In this document: piece after piece, positions 1 to 7,171 of the stretch
Layout: every line of letters starts with the position of its first letter
Numbering within the stretch: position 1 is the first letter of the stretch
From: Chloroflexota bacterium
GTDB taxonomy: Bacteria; Chloroflexota; Chloroflexia; Chloroheliales; Chloroheliaceae
Assembly (NCBI GenBank): GCA_028287745.1
Contig: JAQBPB010000113.1
Span: 1 to 43,303, forward strand
Direction: 5' to 3'
DNA length: 43,303 bases
Notes under the pieces: model-generated
What the model was told of the DNA's origin: nothing
The model's database searches: none
Seen by the model: the letters and a program-made list of their open reading frames with translations, nothing else
Position numbers and translations under genes: made by a program

Positions 1-870
1 AAAAACCCGGAGGCCCAGGTGGTGCTGGGTGATTTGCGCCGGGGCCGGGGCGAATTTGACCCGGCCATCGCGGCTTATAATAGCGCGCTTGGCTTGCGCA
101 AGGATTATCCGGAGGCCCTTTTTGGCCGGGCAGCGGCTAACCTGGGCAAGCAGCAATACAACCCGGCCCTGGCCGATGTTACACGGGCAATACAGCTTAA
201 GCCCAACTGGTCGGACGCTTTCCTGTTAAAAGGCCAGGTCCATGAGGCCATGGGCCAGTTTGACGCCGCCAACCAAAGCTTCGAACTGGCCCGGAAAAAT
301 AACCCGGATAACCCCTACCTGTACGCCGAAATGGGCAACCTGGCCGCCAAACGCCAGGATATAGCCGGGGCGATTGCCGCTTACGAGAAATCCCTTTCGC
401 TATTCGAACCCAACCCTGACGCTCATTTCCGGCTGGCCCAGCTTTATTTCAGCCAGCGTCAATTCGACTCGGCGGTCAAGCAGTTCCAGCGCGTCCAGCA
501 GTTGGACGGCCAGTGGCCTCGCACCAATTACTGGATTGGCCGGTCGTTCGCTTTCCTTAACAAAGCCAACGAAGCCCAGGCGGCCCTGGAAAAAACGGTC
601 CAGCAGGAGCCGAACTTCGTGGAAGGCCACTTTGAACTGGGTAACGTCTACCGGGCCCAGGGCAAGCGCGACCTGGCGCTCAACCAGTACGATGAGGCGC
701 TCAAGTTGCAACCGGCTTACGGCCCGGCCTGGCTGAATAAGGGCCAGGTTTACGAGGAACTGGTTAACCTGCCGCAAGCTCGCCAGGCTTACGAAAAGGC
801 CCTGGCTTCTCCCGACCCTCAGGTAAAGGATGCCGCCAACAACGCCTTGAGGAAGCTGGGTGTAAAATAA
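1..870 (+). CDS. TPR-repeat protein, 5' end outside window
   Basis: The reading frame is open from base 1 and has no convincing start with a ribosome site, so the N-terminus lies upstream. The visible ~290 residues are almost entirely tetratricopeptide repeats: about seven to eight 34-residue helix pairs with the usual pattern of small residues at positions 8 and 20 and Pro near the end (for example segments ending in NPDNP, EPNP, QPAYGP). TPR arrays are protein-interaction scaffolds; no enzymatic domain is visible in this part. The frame stops at 868-870, and the next gene starts 3 bases later, so the two are probably co-transcribed and perhaps translationally coupled. In such a pairing the TPR protein may sit in, or be tethered to, the membrane through its missing N-terminus, but that is inference. 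Confidence 0.85.
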   Translation, partial: KNPEAQVVLGDLRRGRGEFDPAIAAYNSALGLRKDYPEALFGRAAANLGKQQYNPALADVTRAIQLKPNWSDAFLLKGQVHEAMGQFDAANQSFELARKNNPDNPYLYAEMGNLAAKRQDIAGAIAAYEKSLSLFEPNPDAHFRLAQLYFSQRQFDSAVKQFQRVQQLDGQWPRTNYWIGRSFAFLNKANEAQAALEKTVQQEPNFVEGHFELGNVYRAQGKRDLALNQYDEALKLQPAYGPAWLNKGQVYEELVNLPQARQAYEKALASPDPQVKDAANNALRKLGVK

Positions 871-873
871 ACG

Positions 874-2217
874 ATGCAAATGCCGCCTGACCAGCTTCGC
901 TCCCGGCCCTTTTATCGCAATAAAAACTACCTGACGGCAATTTTGCTCTTATTTGGTAGCTTCGGACTGCTGGTCTGGCTAGATATTGCCTACATTATGC
1001 CTATCAAACGGTTGGATATACCGAATCTGGATAACGACCTGAGCGTTTTCTGGAGCGGGGCGCGGACAGTCTGGCAGGGCGGTAATCCCTACGACTTCAA
1101 TCCGGGCAGCCTCTTTCACCGAATCGCCAATGCGGCCGGGGGCGATTCGGATATTTTCCTCAGCCCTTTCTTTTTAACCTTGCTCTTTCTGCCTCTTTCG
1201 GCCCTGCCCCTGAACGTGGCGGCCCTGGCCTGGCTGGTCTTTAGCCAGTTTGTTTTAGGAGTGTCCGTCTATTTGCTGGTGAAACTGGCCGGGCAGCGCC
1301 TGACGCCGCCGGTGCTGTTACAGGCGGTCTTGCTGGTGGTCTTCTGGCGCTACTCTTTTGAAGTAATGATTCTAAACAATCTGAGCTTGCTGATGCTGGG
1401 GGCGGCGGTTGTTTCTTACTATTGCAGCCGGACCGGGCGGCCCCTGCGGGCCGGGTTGGTCGCGGCCCTGCTGCTGTTCAAACCCCAACTGTTCTTCCTG
1501 ACCTTGCCCCTGTTGCTGGTCGTACCAACCACGTCTCCTTCCCGGGAAACTTCTTCTGGTGCGGTTGAAAACAAGACAAGCTGGCTGAACCGGGCCACCT
1601 ACCGGCGCTGGCTGGGCTTTTTGGCGGGGTGCCTGGTCTTTGGAATTTATAGTTTCGGGGTCTTTCCCGGCTGGGTGGGCGAATGGCTGCGGGCGGCGGG
1701 CGGGCGCTATACGCCCCAGTTCGATAGTGAGATGGCTTCGGTACGGAGCGTGGCGGCCCTTATCACCGGCAATCAGCTTGTCACGCCGGTCTACCTGCTG
1801 CTGGCGGCGATTATCTGCCTGGCCGCGCTGGTCATGTGGTGGCTGAACCGCAACAACGAGCGGGACTTTACTTTCCTGCTGGCCCTGGTAAGCGGCCTTA
1901 ACCTGCTGGCCGCTCCTTACACCCGCAGCTACGATTTTTGCCTGCTGCTGATTCCCCTGCTGTTCTGCTTCTTAAAGCTTCGTCAAATCGAGCAAGCTGC
2001 CCGCAAGCAGGGCCGGTTAAAATTCCATTGGAGCCTGCTCTGGTGGGCTTTGATAATCTTGCCCTGGCCCCTGCATTTGCTGGCGATCACTTCAACCTTT
2101 GCCTGGGAGAACCTGGTTACGCTATCCCTCATTACCGCTACGGCCCTTACCTGGCGGCTGTACAGTAAAAAGGAAGCACCGGTTACCAGCAGTGCCGCCA
2201 CGTCGGCAGGCGTGTAG
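874..2217 (+). CDS. GT87-like (DUF2029) polyprenol-phosphate-dependent membrane glycosyltransferase
   Basis: This 447-residue protein has about ten hydrophobic segments starting near residue 18. The first extracytoplasmic loop contains the acidic D-L-S-V-F-W-S-G-A cluster followed by GNPYDF, a pattern typical of GT87/DUF2029 proteins, which transfer mannose or another hexose from a polyprenyl-phosphate donor on the outer face of the membrane. Length agrees with the family. A short charged insert (about residues 214-235) separates two membrane blocks. The ATG at 874 lies 3 bases after the TPR gene. Acceptor and sugar cannot be read from sequence. The family assignment is fairly firm; the exact reaction is not. 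Confidence 0.75.
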   Translation: MQMPPDQLRSRPFYRNKNYLTAILLLFGSFGLLVWLDIAYIMPIKRLDIPNLDNDLSVFWSGARTVWQGGNPYDFNPGSLFHRIANAAGGDSDIFLSPFFLTLLFLPLSALPLNVAALAWLVFSQFVLGVSVYLLVKLAGQRLTPPVLLQAVLLVVFWRYSFEVMILNNLSLLMLGAAVVSYYCSRTGRPLRAGLVAALLLFKPQLFFLTLPLLLVVPTTSPSRETSSGAVENKTSWLNRATYRRWLGFLAGCLVFGIYSFGVFPGWVGEWLRAAGGRYTPQFDSEMASVRSVAALITGNQLVTPVYLLLAAIICLAALVMWWLNRNNERDFTFLLALVSGLNLLAAPYTRSYDFCLLLIPLLFCFLKLRQIEQAARKQGRLKFHWSLLWWALIILPWPLHLLAITSTFAWENLVTLSLITATALTWRLYSKKEAPVTSSAATSAGV

Positions 2218-2280
2218 ATATTACAGCAAAGCCGCAGGTAAACGGGCTGATTTTTGAGAGTTGGAATTGAAGCTTTAAAT

Positions 2281-2940
2281 TTAGATTTCAGGCAGCGACC
2301 AACCGAAAAGGCTCTGGAAAGCCGTAGCCAGCACCCGCACCCGCACAAAGGCCCAGCTTTTATCGTATTCCGACTTCAGGTCGCCCAGGGTGCCGCCGGA
2401 AGCCAGTTGCGTCTTAAAGTCGGCCCATTCGGCCTGCAGGGCGTCAAGGAGTTCCTGGGGTTTAACCAGTTTGACGTTGGAAGGGGTTTCTTTATTCTCG
2501 CCGGTATCATCAGAATTTACCGCCCGGGCAGTAAAAATATGCAGGGTCCGGCTGCTGGTGTCTTCATCGTCCCCGGCGGCATTTTCTTGCCCGGTTGCCA
2601 TAAAAGTACAGTAAGCCAGCAACAGATAGCGGCTGATATTTATAGTTACGCCGAAGTTTTCAAATATTTTTTCCCGGAAGGCCACTTCAAAGTCTTCCAG
2701 GTCAATAATATCGGCCGGCAGGCGGAATTCAGGCAAGCGGTAGGTCTGGCTATCTTTATGGCTGACTTCCGCCACCAGGTGAGCGCCCGAGAAGATCATA
2801 ACCAGGAAGTTCCAGCCCTGTTCCGACTCTTTTTCAGCGGCCCGTAACATTTCAACCTGGTGGGGCGAGACCACTACCGGCAGCAAAATACTGCGCGCAG
2901 TACCATACCTTTCTTCAATTTCTGGTAGTAACTGCTTCAT
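2281..2940 (-). CDS. hypothetical protein, 219 aa, soluble
   Basis: I do not recognise this protein. It has no signal peptide or membrane segment. The central part (about residues 42-115) alternates short beta-like stretches with an acidic helix and ends in a hydrophobic strand; the helix carries an R-E-K-I-F-E-N-F-G-V stretch that faintly recalls a Nudix box but has one extra residue and lacks the paired Glu residues, so a Nudix hydrolase is not claimed. An acidic, Thr-rich linker follows (about residues 120-150), then a C-terminal helical segment. It lies 86 bases downstream of the NarL-type response regulator on the same strand and may be its operon partner. The ATG at 2940 follows an AGGGAGC sequence, a fair ribosome site. 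It converges with the GT87-like gene; no clear terminator is seen in the 63-base gap. Confidence 0.6.
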   Translation of the reverse strand: MKQLLPEIEERYGTARSILLPVVVSPHQVEMLRAAEKESEQGWNFLVMIFSGAHLVAEVSHKDSQTYRLPEFRLPADIIDLEDFEVAFREKIFENFGVTINISRYLLLAYCTFMATGQENAAGDDEDTSSRTLHIFTARAVNSDDTGENKETPSNVKLVKPQELLDALQAEWADFKTQLASGGTLGDLKSEYDKSWAFVRVRVLATAFQSLFGWSLPEI

Positions 2941-3026
2941 AGCTCCCTCTAAAATACTTAATGGCTTATCGAGTTTATTTTTGTAAGATTTGGGCTGGCG
3001 GACAATCTTTCCGGCCTTATAGTAGT

Positions 3027-3725
3027 CTATAGCTGGATCAGGCCAACCCGGATAGCGTATTTGATTAACTCGCCCCGGTCGTGGGCGTTCAGTTTGTTCA
3101 TAAGGCTGTACCGGTGGTTTTCCACCGTTTTGACACTTAACACCAGCAATTCGGCAATCTCTTTATTGGTGTGCCCTTCGGCCACCAGTTTAAGGATTTC
3201 TCTTTCGCGTTGGGTCAAAGTATCATAAGCGGCATCGCGTTCGTCCGGCACCCCGGACTCCACCCGGCGCAAGTAGTCCGTTACCAGCAGGCGAGCAATA
3301 CGCGGGTATAGGTAGGTATCGCCCCGGCTGGCGATGCGGACGGCTTCAATAAGCTCGCGGTCGGCGGCCTGTTTAAGGACATAGCCGGTCGCGCCTGCCT
3401 GCAAGATATTTACCAAGTATTCTTCATTTTCGTGCATGGTAAGGACGACCACCTGGCATTCGGGCAGTTCTTTTTTAATCAGGCGGGTGGCTTCCAGGCC
3501 GTTGAGGTGGGGCATCGAAATATCCATGAGGATAACCAGCGGCCGCAGGCGGCGGGCCTGTTCTACCGCTTCCCGTCCGTTGGTAGCTTCTCCGACCACT
3601 TCCATGTCCGGCTGCGTTTCCAAAAGCGTCCGAATACCCTGGCGCAAGATGGTATGGTCATCCGCTAGTAGCACGGTTATTTTGGAGTATGTGGGAGTTT
3701 CCCCTGGGGATACACTTTCAGGCAT
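3027..3725 (-). CDS. NarL/FixJ-family response regulator
   Basis: This 232-residue protein has a CheY-like receiver domain (about residues 15-133) with the acidic pair D22/D23, phospho-acceptor D68 in the context LMDISMP, and the conserved Lys at about 118 (YVLKQA). It is followed by a LuxR-type helix-turn-helix (about residues 167-230) with the LTQREREILKLVAEG opening and the NKEIAELL...VKTVENHR recognition region. Such proteins are phosphorylated by a histidine kinase and then bind DNA as dimers. No kinase gene adjoins it. The gene has an extended -10 promoter and an inverted repeat in its leader (separate entries), which suggests autoregulation. The protein at 2281-2940 lies immediately downstream on the same strand. 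Confidence 0.9.
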   Translation of the reverse strand: MPESVSPGETPTYSKITVLLADDHTILRQGIRTLLETQPDMEVVGEATNGREAVEQARRLRPLVILMDISMPHLNGLEATRLIKKELPECQVVVLTMHENEEYLVNILQAGATGYVLKQAADRELIEAVRIASRGDTYLYPRIARLLVTDYLRRVESGVPDERDAAYDTLTQREREILKLVAEGHTNKEIAELLVLSVKTVENHRYSLMNKLNAHDRGELIKYAIRVGLIQL

Positions 3726-3733
3726 TAGATTGT

Positions 3734-3775
3734 TTCCGGTATTTAGAAATCGTTAAAGATACCGGAATTATAGCA
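3734..3775 (-). promoter_or_regulatory. extended -10 promoter and leader inverted repeat of the NarL-type regulator
   Basis: Read on the minus strand, TGCTATAAT lies at 3775-3767: a perfect -10 hexamer with an extended TG. No good -35 box is visible, as is usual for extended -10 promoters. Just downstream, between promoter and start codon, are 9-base perfect inverted arms TTCCGGTAT (3734-3742) and ATACCGGAA (3759-3767), 16 bases apart. The arm touching the -10 box would let a bound repressor or the regulator itself block initiation; a leader hairpin is the alternative. Confidence 0.55.
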
Positions 3776-3886
3776 TAACTGGGAACAGGTATAGCTACAG
3801 GAAGAGGTCATGATATAGTGATTTCGCCAATGTTAATTCTTGTTCGAAACCATGGTGGTAGCTATAAGATAGTAAGAATTGGGACC

Positions 3887-3924
3887 TGAAAAACCCGCCC
3901 TAGACCAACGCCAGGGGCGGGTTT
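3887..3924 (-). terminator. intrinsic terminator of the 67-aa gene
   Basis: Ten-base perfect arms (3891-3900 and 3915-3924, core CCCGCCC/GGGCGGG) form a GC-rich hairpin. On the minus strand it is followed by five T residues (3891-3887 region). The stop codon of the small gene (3900-3902) falls at the edge of the loop, so the right arm encodes the last residues of the protein. The compact overlap of terminator and coding end supports the reality of the small gene. Confidence 0.75.
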
Positions 3925-4103
3925 ATAATCGCCCGGTCGGAAGACGGGTAATTGTGATTGCAATCCGCTTCAGCCAGTTCAGCCTGGACCATCTTCAGCT
4001 CATCACACAGGCGACAATATTCAAAAACATCATTTCGATTACGTGCGGTCGAAATGAACTGACGAATCGTATTTACCAATTCTTCAAGTTCACGAATTTC
4101 CAT
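3900..4103 (-). CDS. small coiled-coil-like protein, 67 aa
   Basis: No known family is recognised. The 67-residue product is helical and charged over residues 1-47 (MEIRELEELVNTIRQF... then a second Glu/Leu-rich helix), with heptad-like Leu/Ile spacing, two Cys residues in the second helix (CRLC-type spacing around residues 30-33) and a third Cys near residue 48; the tail is short and Pro-rich. The start is well supported: AGGAGCCTAAA precedes the ATG at 4103. A strong intrinsic terminator overlaps its 3' end. It is flanked by non-coding DNA on both sides and therefore seems to be a monocistronic small gene. A DNA-binding or protein-protein role is possible but unproven. Confidence 0.6.
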   Translation of the reverse strand: MEIRELEELVNTIRQFISTARNRNDVFEYCRLCDELKMVQAELAEADCNHNYPSSDRAIINPPLALV

Positions 4104-4662
4104 TTTAGGCTCCTGGTTTCTTTTTGCCGGGTATCAGAGGAGTGGGAGGCTAGACTCCGATACAGCGCGAAATTACTACTGGTCTCACGGGTTTTTACAT
4201 TCTCTAGAGAAAGTTTGCTTCTTGTAAAGAAGACCTTAACTCCAGGTAAATGTTTAACACCTTCAAAACATCATCGCTCTAAACTCGCGCCATTGCTAAG
4301 TTATAAATATTATAACATCGTAGAATTACAATACAATATCATTAGTCACTTTAATGGATAAATTATAGACTTGTAATGAAAAGCAATTTTTCCATAGGCT
4401 AAGCCAATAGCACAAGAAGAAAAGCTTAATAGTATGTTATCTTTAATGAACTACAAATGGCTTTACCACTTAATGCGGATTTGACAAGCCCTTAAAGCTT
4501 GTTACAATTGCGACAATCTTTCCGGCTCGGACCTGTGCCAGCTGTATATTGGCCCTGGCGAGGTCGCGTTAACGATTTCTTTTAGCAGGGCGGGTTGAGT
4601 CGTAAGGAAGATTTCAACCTGGTACCAACCGGATTTAAATCAGGCAATTTTTCTAGACCTTT
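4104..4662. other. 559-base intergenic region between divergent genes
   Basis: This region holds the leader of the 67-aa gene to the left and the promoter and leader of the binding-protein gene to the right. Two short palindromes lie close together: TTCTCTAGAGAA (4200-4211, perfect) and CTTCTT-gta-AAGAAG (4218-4232). The stretch 4300-4450 is AT-rich without a convincing reading frame. No RNA gene was recognised. Confidence 0.5.
4481..4508 (+). promoter_or_regulatory. sigma70-type promoter of the binding-protein gene
   Basis: TTGACA (4481-4486) and TACAAT (4503-4508) are separated by 16 bases: a perfect -35 and a 5/6 match -10. Transcription would start near 4515, leaving a leader of about 178 bases before the GTG start at 4693. 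The last part of that leader can pair CTCC (4673-4676 region) with the GGAG of the ribosome site, so a modest stem could mask it. Confidence 0.7.
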
Positions 4663-4692
4663 ATGGTTAACACTCCTGTCGGGAGGACAAAC

Positions 4693-5964
4693 GTGAAAAT
4701 TAGACCGGTCCAGGTGGCCGTACTGGCGGTGCTGGCCTTGTTGACTTCTCTGTTGCTGGCCGCCTGTGATACCAGTGTTGAAACCCCGGTAGCCGCTACA
4801 CCGGCCGCTATCAATGTTACCCCCACCGTGACTATCGCACCTACCAAAGTTACTTCGGTCGGGCCTAACCTGGCCAGTGATATCCGGGTGGGCTTAATGG
4901 GGCCTTTCACTGGTCCTAATGGTTCTTTTGGCCTGGCAATCAAACGCGGAGCCCAGATGGCGGTAGACGACTTCAACAAAGAGGGTGGGGTTAATGGTCG
5001 TAGAATTGCCCTGATTGAGCGAGATGACAAGGCTAGTGTGAATGATGGCATTACCAATGTTAAAGATCTGCTGGATAAAGAGAAAGTCCTGGCTGTTTTT
5101 GGTACAGCCAATAACCAGGTGGGACTGGCCCAGGCCCCGATTGTTCAAAAATCCAAAGTGCCCTGGATTATACCGGTAGCCTCGGGTACTAAAATTACCC
5201 AGGAACCGGGCAGCCCTAATTATATTTTCCGGGTGGCAATGGTTGACCACTACCAGAGCCAGTTTATAGCCGGTTATGCCTCGGCCCAGTATAAAAATAT
5301 TGCCATAATTTACGAAGACTCTCCCTCCGGTTTGCTGGGCCGGGACGACCTGACGGAACAGTTCAAAGAGGCCAATGTTACCCCGGTCATGGTTGACTCT
5401 TATAAAGTAACCGCTACTATGGACGACCTGAAACCGCTGATAACCAAACTTAAGGCGGCCGAGCCGGACGTTATTATCAACTGGGGGTCAGGGTCCATTG
5501 CCGGGAACCTTAAAAGAGCCATGAAAGATTTGAATTTGGATTGGCCGATGGTCGGGCCGTGGATGCTCTCTCAACCGGAATTTCATAATGTCGCTAACGG
5601 GCTGGAAACAGGCACCTACGTGGTACAGGCTTTCACGGCAGATACGTCCGTTCCCTGGCAGGTAGAATTTATCAACCGCTACAAGCAGCAGTTTAAGACC
5701 GACCAGCTGGATTTCCCCGGCGGGGTGGCCCAGGCTTATGATGCAATGCGCCTGTTGTGCCTGGCCCTCAAGCAACCCGGAGCCGCCGAAGACCGCGAAA
5801 AATTGCGGCTGGCCCTGGAAAATATCGGCCCGTACGAGGGTCTAATCAAAAATTACGATAAACCTTTCAGCAATCCGCTGCATGAAGCTTTTACCGAAAA
5901 AGATTATTTCTTTGCGGTGTGGCGGGATGGGAAATTGTTCCGCGTTAATAATCCCGGTAAGTAG
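4693..5964 (+). CDS. branched-chain amino-acid-type ABC transporter substrate-binding lipoprotein (LivJ-like)
   Basis: The protein has a lipoprotein signal (basic VKIRP start, hydrophobic core, lipobox LLAAC with the lipidated Cys at residue 25), a short Thr/Pro-rich linker and a Peripla_BP_6 domain: GLMGPFTGPNGSFG..., then G-A-Q-M-A-V-D-D-F-N, the conserved opening of LivJ/amide-binding proteins. I choose GTG at 4693 because GGGAGG lies 6 bases upstream; the in-frame ATG at 4663 has no ribosome site and would put ten polar residues before the signal. It should sit on the outer face of the cytoplasmic membrane and bind a small amino acid, amide or urea-like ligand. No permease or ATPase genes adjoin it, so the rest of the transporter is elsewhere, or the protein acts as a sensor. 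A strong terminator follows. Confidence 0.88.
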   Translation: MKIRPVQVAVLAVLALLTSLLLAACDTSVETPVAATPAAINVTPTVTIAPTKVTSVGPNLASDIRVGLMGPFTGPNGSFGLAIKRGAQMAVDDFNKEGGVNGRRIALIERDDKASVNDGITNVKDLLDKEKVLAVFGTANNQVGLAQAPIVQKSKVPWIIPVASGTKITQEPGSPNYIFRVAMVDHYQSQFIAGYASAQYKNIAIIYEDSPSGLLGRDDLTEQFKEANVTPVMVDSYKVTATMDDLKPLITKLKAAEPDVIINWGSGSIAGNLKRAMKDLNLDWPMVGPWMLSQPEFHNVANGLETGTYVVQAFTADTSVPWQVEFINRYKQQFKTDQLDFPGGVAQAYDAMRLLCLALKQPGAAEDREKLRLALENIGPYEGLIKNYDKPFSNPLHEAFTEKDYFFAVWRDGKLFRVNNPGK

Positions 5965-5973
5965 ATTTCACAC

Positions 5974-6006
5974 AAAAAAGGGCCTTCGACTGAAGGCCAC
6001 TTTTTC
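5974..6006. terminator. bidirectional intrinsic terminator
   Basis: GGCCTTC (5981-5987), loop GACT, GAAGGCC (5992-5998), with a run of A before and a run of five T after (6001-6005). It ends the binding-protein transcript and, with the A-run read on the other strand, can also end the convergent gene at 6026-6895. Confidence 0.85.
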
Positions 6007-6023
6007 AATATTGATTCAATACG
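6007..6023. repeat. third copy of the TATTGATTCAATACG palindrome
   Basis: The 13-base perfect palindrome TATTGATTCAATA (6009-6021) plus flanks matches 15 of 17 positions of CGTATTGATTCAATACG, which occurs twice upstream of parA (23101-23117 and 23152-23168). It lies next to the stop codon of the minus-strand gene ending at 6026. Confidence 0.55.
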
Positions 6024-6025
6024 GT

Positions 6026-6895
6026 TTAGAGGGAAATCCAGAGAATGTTCCAGCGAGCCATCCAGGTATCCTGTATATCGCTGTTTGTACCGGGTTGTAC
6101 GATCTTAGAAATACCGCGCCGTCCCAGCAAAGATAGCACTATATCGCCGGGCTTCCCTTTGAAAGTGAGTTCCACCGGCACATCATCACCGACATTCGGT
6201 TCAATAGTCACGGCATTTTTAGCCAGTACAACATCCAGGCGATTCGCCACCTGGCCGGAACCTTCGGGTTTTTCGATGATAAAACGGAACCGGCCGCGCA
6301 TATTCCGGGACCGGGCGGTATTGAGGCGCTTGGGCAGCATGCCCAGCAGTCCTACTGCCAGCAGGGAAACCTGGTCGGTACGCGGCACCGGGTTTTGTTC
6401 CAGGGCCGTCCGGATGTCCCAGGGATGGATAAACCAATCTAATAGAGCCAGCCCGGCATACTGAATGGCCGGACAACTTCCCAGGTAAGGATGCCCCACC
6501 GGCTCGTCCCAATCTTGCGGGTCGCGTTTTTCCAGCAGGTTTAGAAACTGGCCGGAAGCTTCTTCAAAATCATATTTTAACTTGGCTAGCGGCAGTAAAG
6601 CCGCCCGCTCGATAGCGGTTTCCTGGGTGGCCGGGGCCATTTTTGCCGGTTGCAAGACTCCTTCGGTCTGGCCGGTAGCGGCTTCTTCAAGGCCCCGCAC
6701 CAGAACTTCGGTCATATCAATCAAATGTCCAATCTGGTCCCGGACGCTCCAGCCAGGGCATGAGGTTGGAAGAGCTAAATCGTTTGGTGAAAGGGAAGTT
6801 AACAGGTTAACAATATCGACCTGGCTTTCCCTTAATACGGGAAGCAAAGCGGCAGCTCTTTCCGCGCTGGCCGATAACGGTTGGGTTTTACTCAT
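6026..6895 (-). CDS. maleylpyruvate isomerase family mycothiol-dependent-type protein (DinB-like fold)
   Basis: The 289-residue protein begins with the four-helix MDMPI_N/DinB_2-type domain: residues about 10-170 include LPTSCPGWSVRDQIGHLIDMTE, the family hallmark in which the His of GHLIDM and later His residues (including HPWDIR) bind a divalent metal. A C-terminal sterol-carrier-like beta/alpha part follows (about residues 190-289: RFRFIIEKPEGSG... and VPVELTFKGKPGDIVLSLLGRR). Characterised members isomerise maleylpyruvate with mycothiol, but most relatives are metal-dependent thiol-S-transferases of unknown substrate. The ATG at 6895 is chosen because AAAGGAAG precedes it by 4 bases; an upstream GTG at 6913 would overlap that site. 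It is monocistronic and convergent with the binding-protein gene. Confidence 0.75.
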   Translation of the reverse strand: MSKTQPLSASAERAAALLPVLRESQVDIVNLLTSLSPNDLALPTSCPGWSVRDQIGHLIDMTEVLVRGLEEAATGQTEGVLQPAKMAPATQETAIERAALLPLAKLKYDFEEASGQFLNLLEKRDPQDWDEPVGHPYLGSCPAIQYAGLALLDWFIHPWDIRTALEQNPVPRTDQVSLLAVGLLGMLPKRLNTARSRNMRGRFRFIIEKPEGSGQVANRLDVVLAKNAVTIEPNVGDDVPVELTFKGKPGDIVLSLLGRRGISKIVQPGTNSDIQDTWMARWNILWISL

Positions 6896-7171
6896 AGAAC
6901 TTCCTTTCAACACAGGTGCGCTGGCAGCTTCTAAACAAGAATAAGGGCTGAATACCAGCTTTACTACATGAGGTTGTAAATTTAGCCCTTATTTTACCAG
7001 CTAGATTGCTTCTTGCAAAGTGCTTCCTGACCTAATAAACACCAATCCATACTTTTGGCATATTTCTTGCCCCTTAAATTGTTGAGTTTATAGGCCGCCA
7101 CCTTTTTTAATTTAAAGTTATCTAGCGGTTTATTGATCAGGGTAATTACAAGGGTTCGGAGTAGTACAGCC

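Noticed and set aside
2281..2940. Nudix hydrolase
   Set aside because: The REKIFENFGV stretch has wrong spacing and lacks the paired Glu residues of a functional Nudix box.
3001..4526. 15-base direct repeat GACAATCTTTCCGGC at 3001-3015 and 4512-4526
   Set aside because: About one such repeat is expected by chance in a window of this size, and the two contexts share nothing else.
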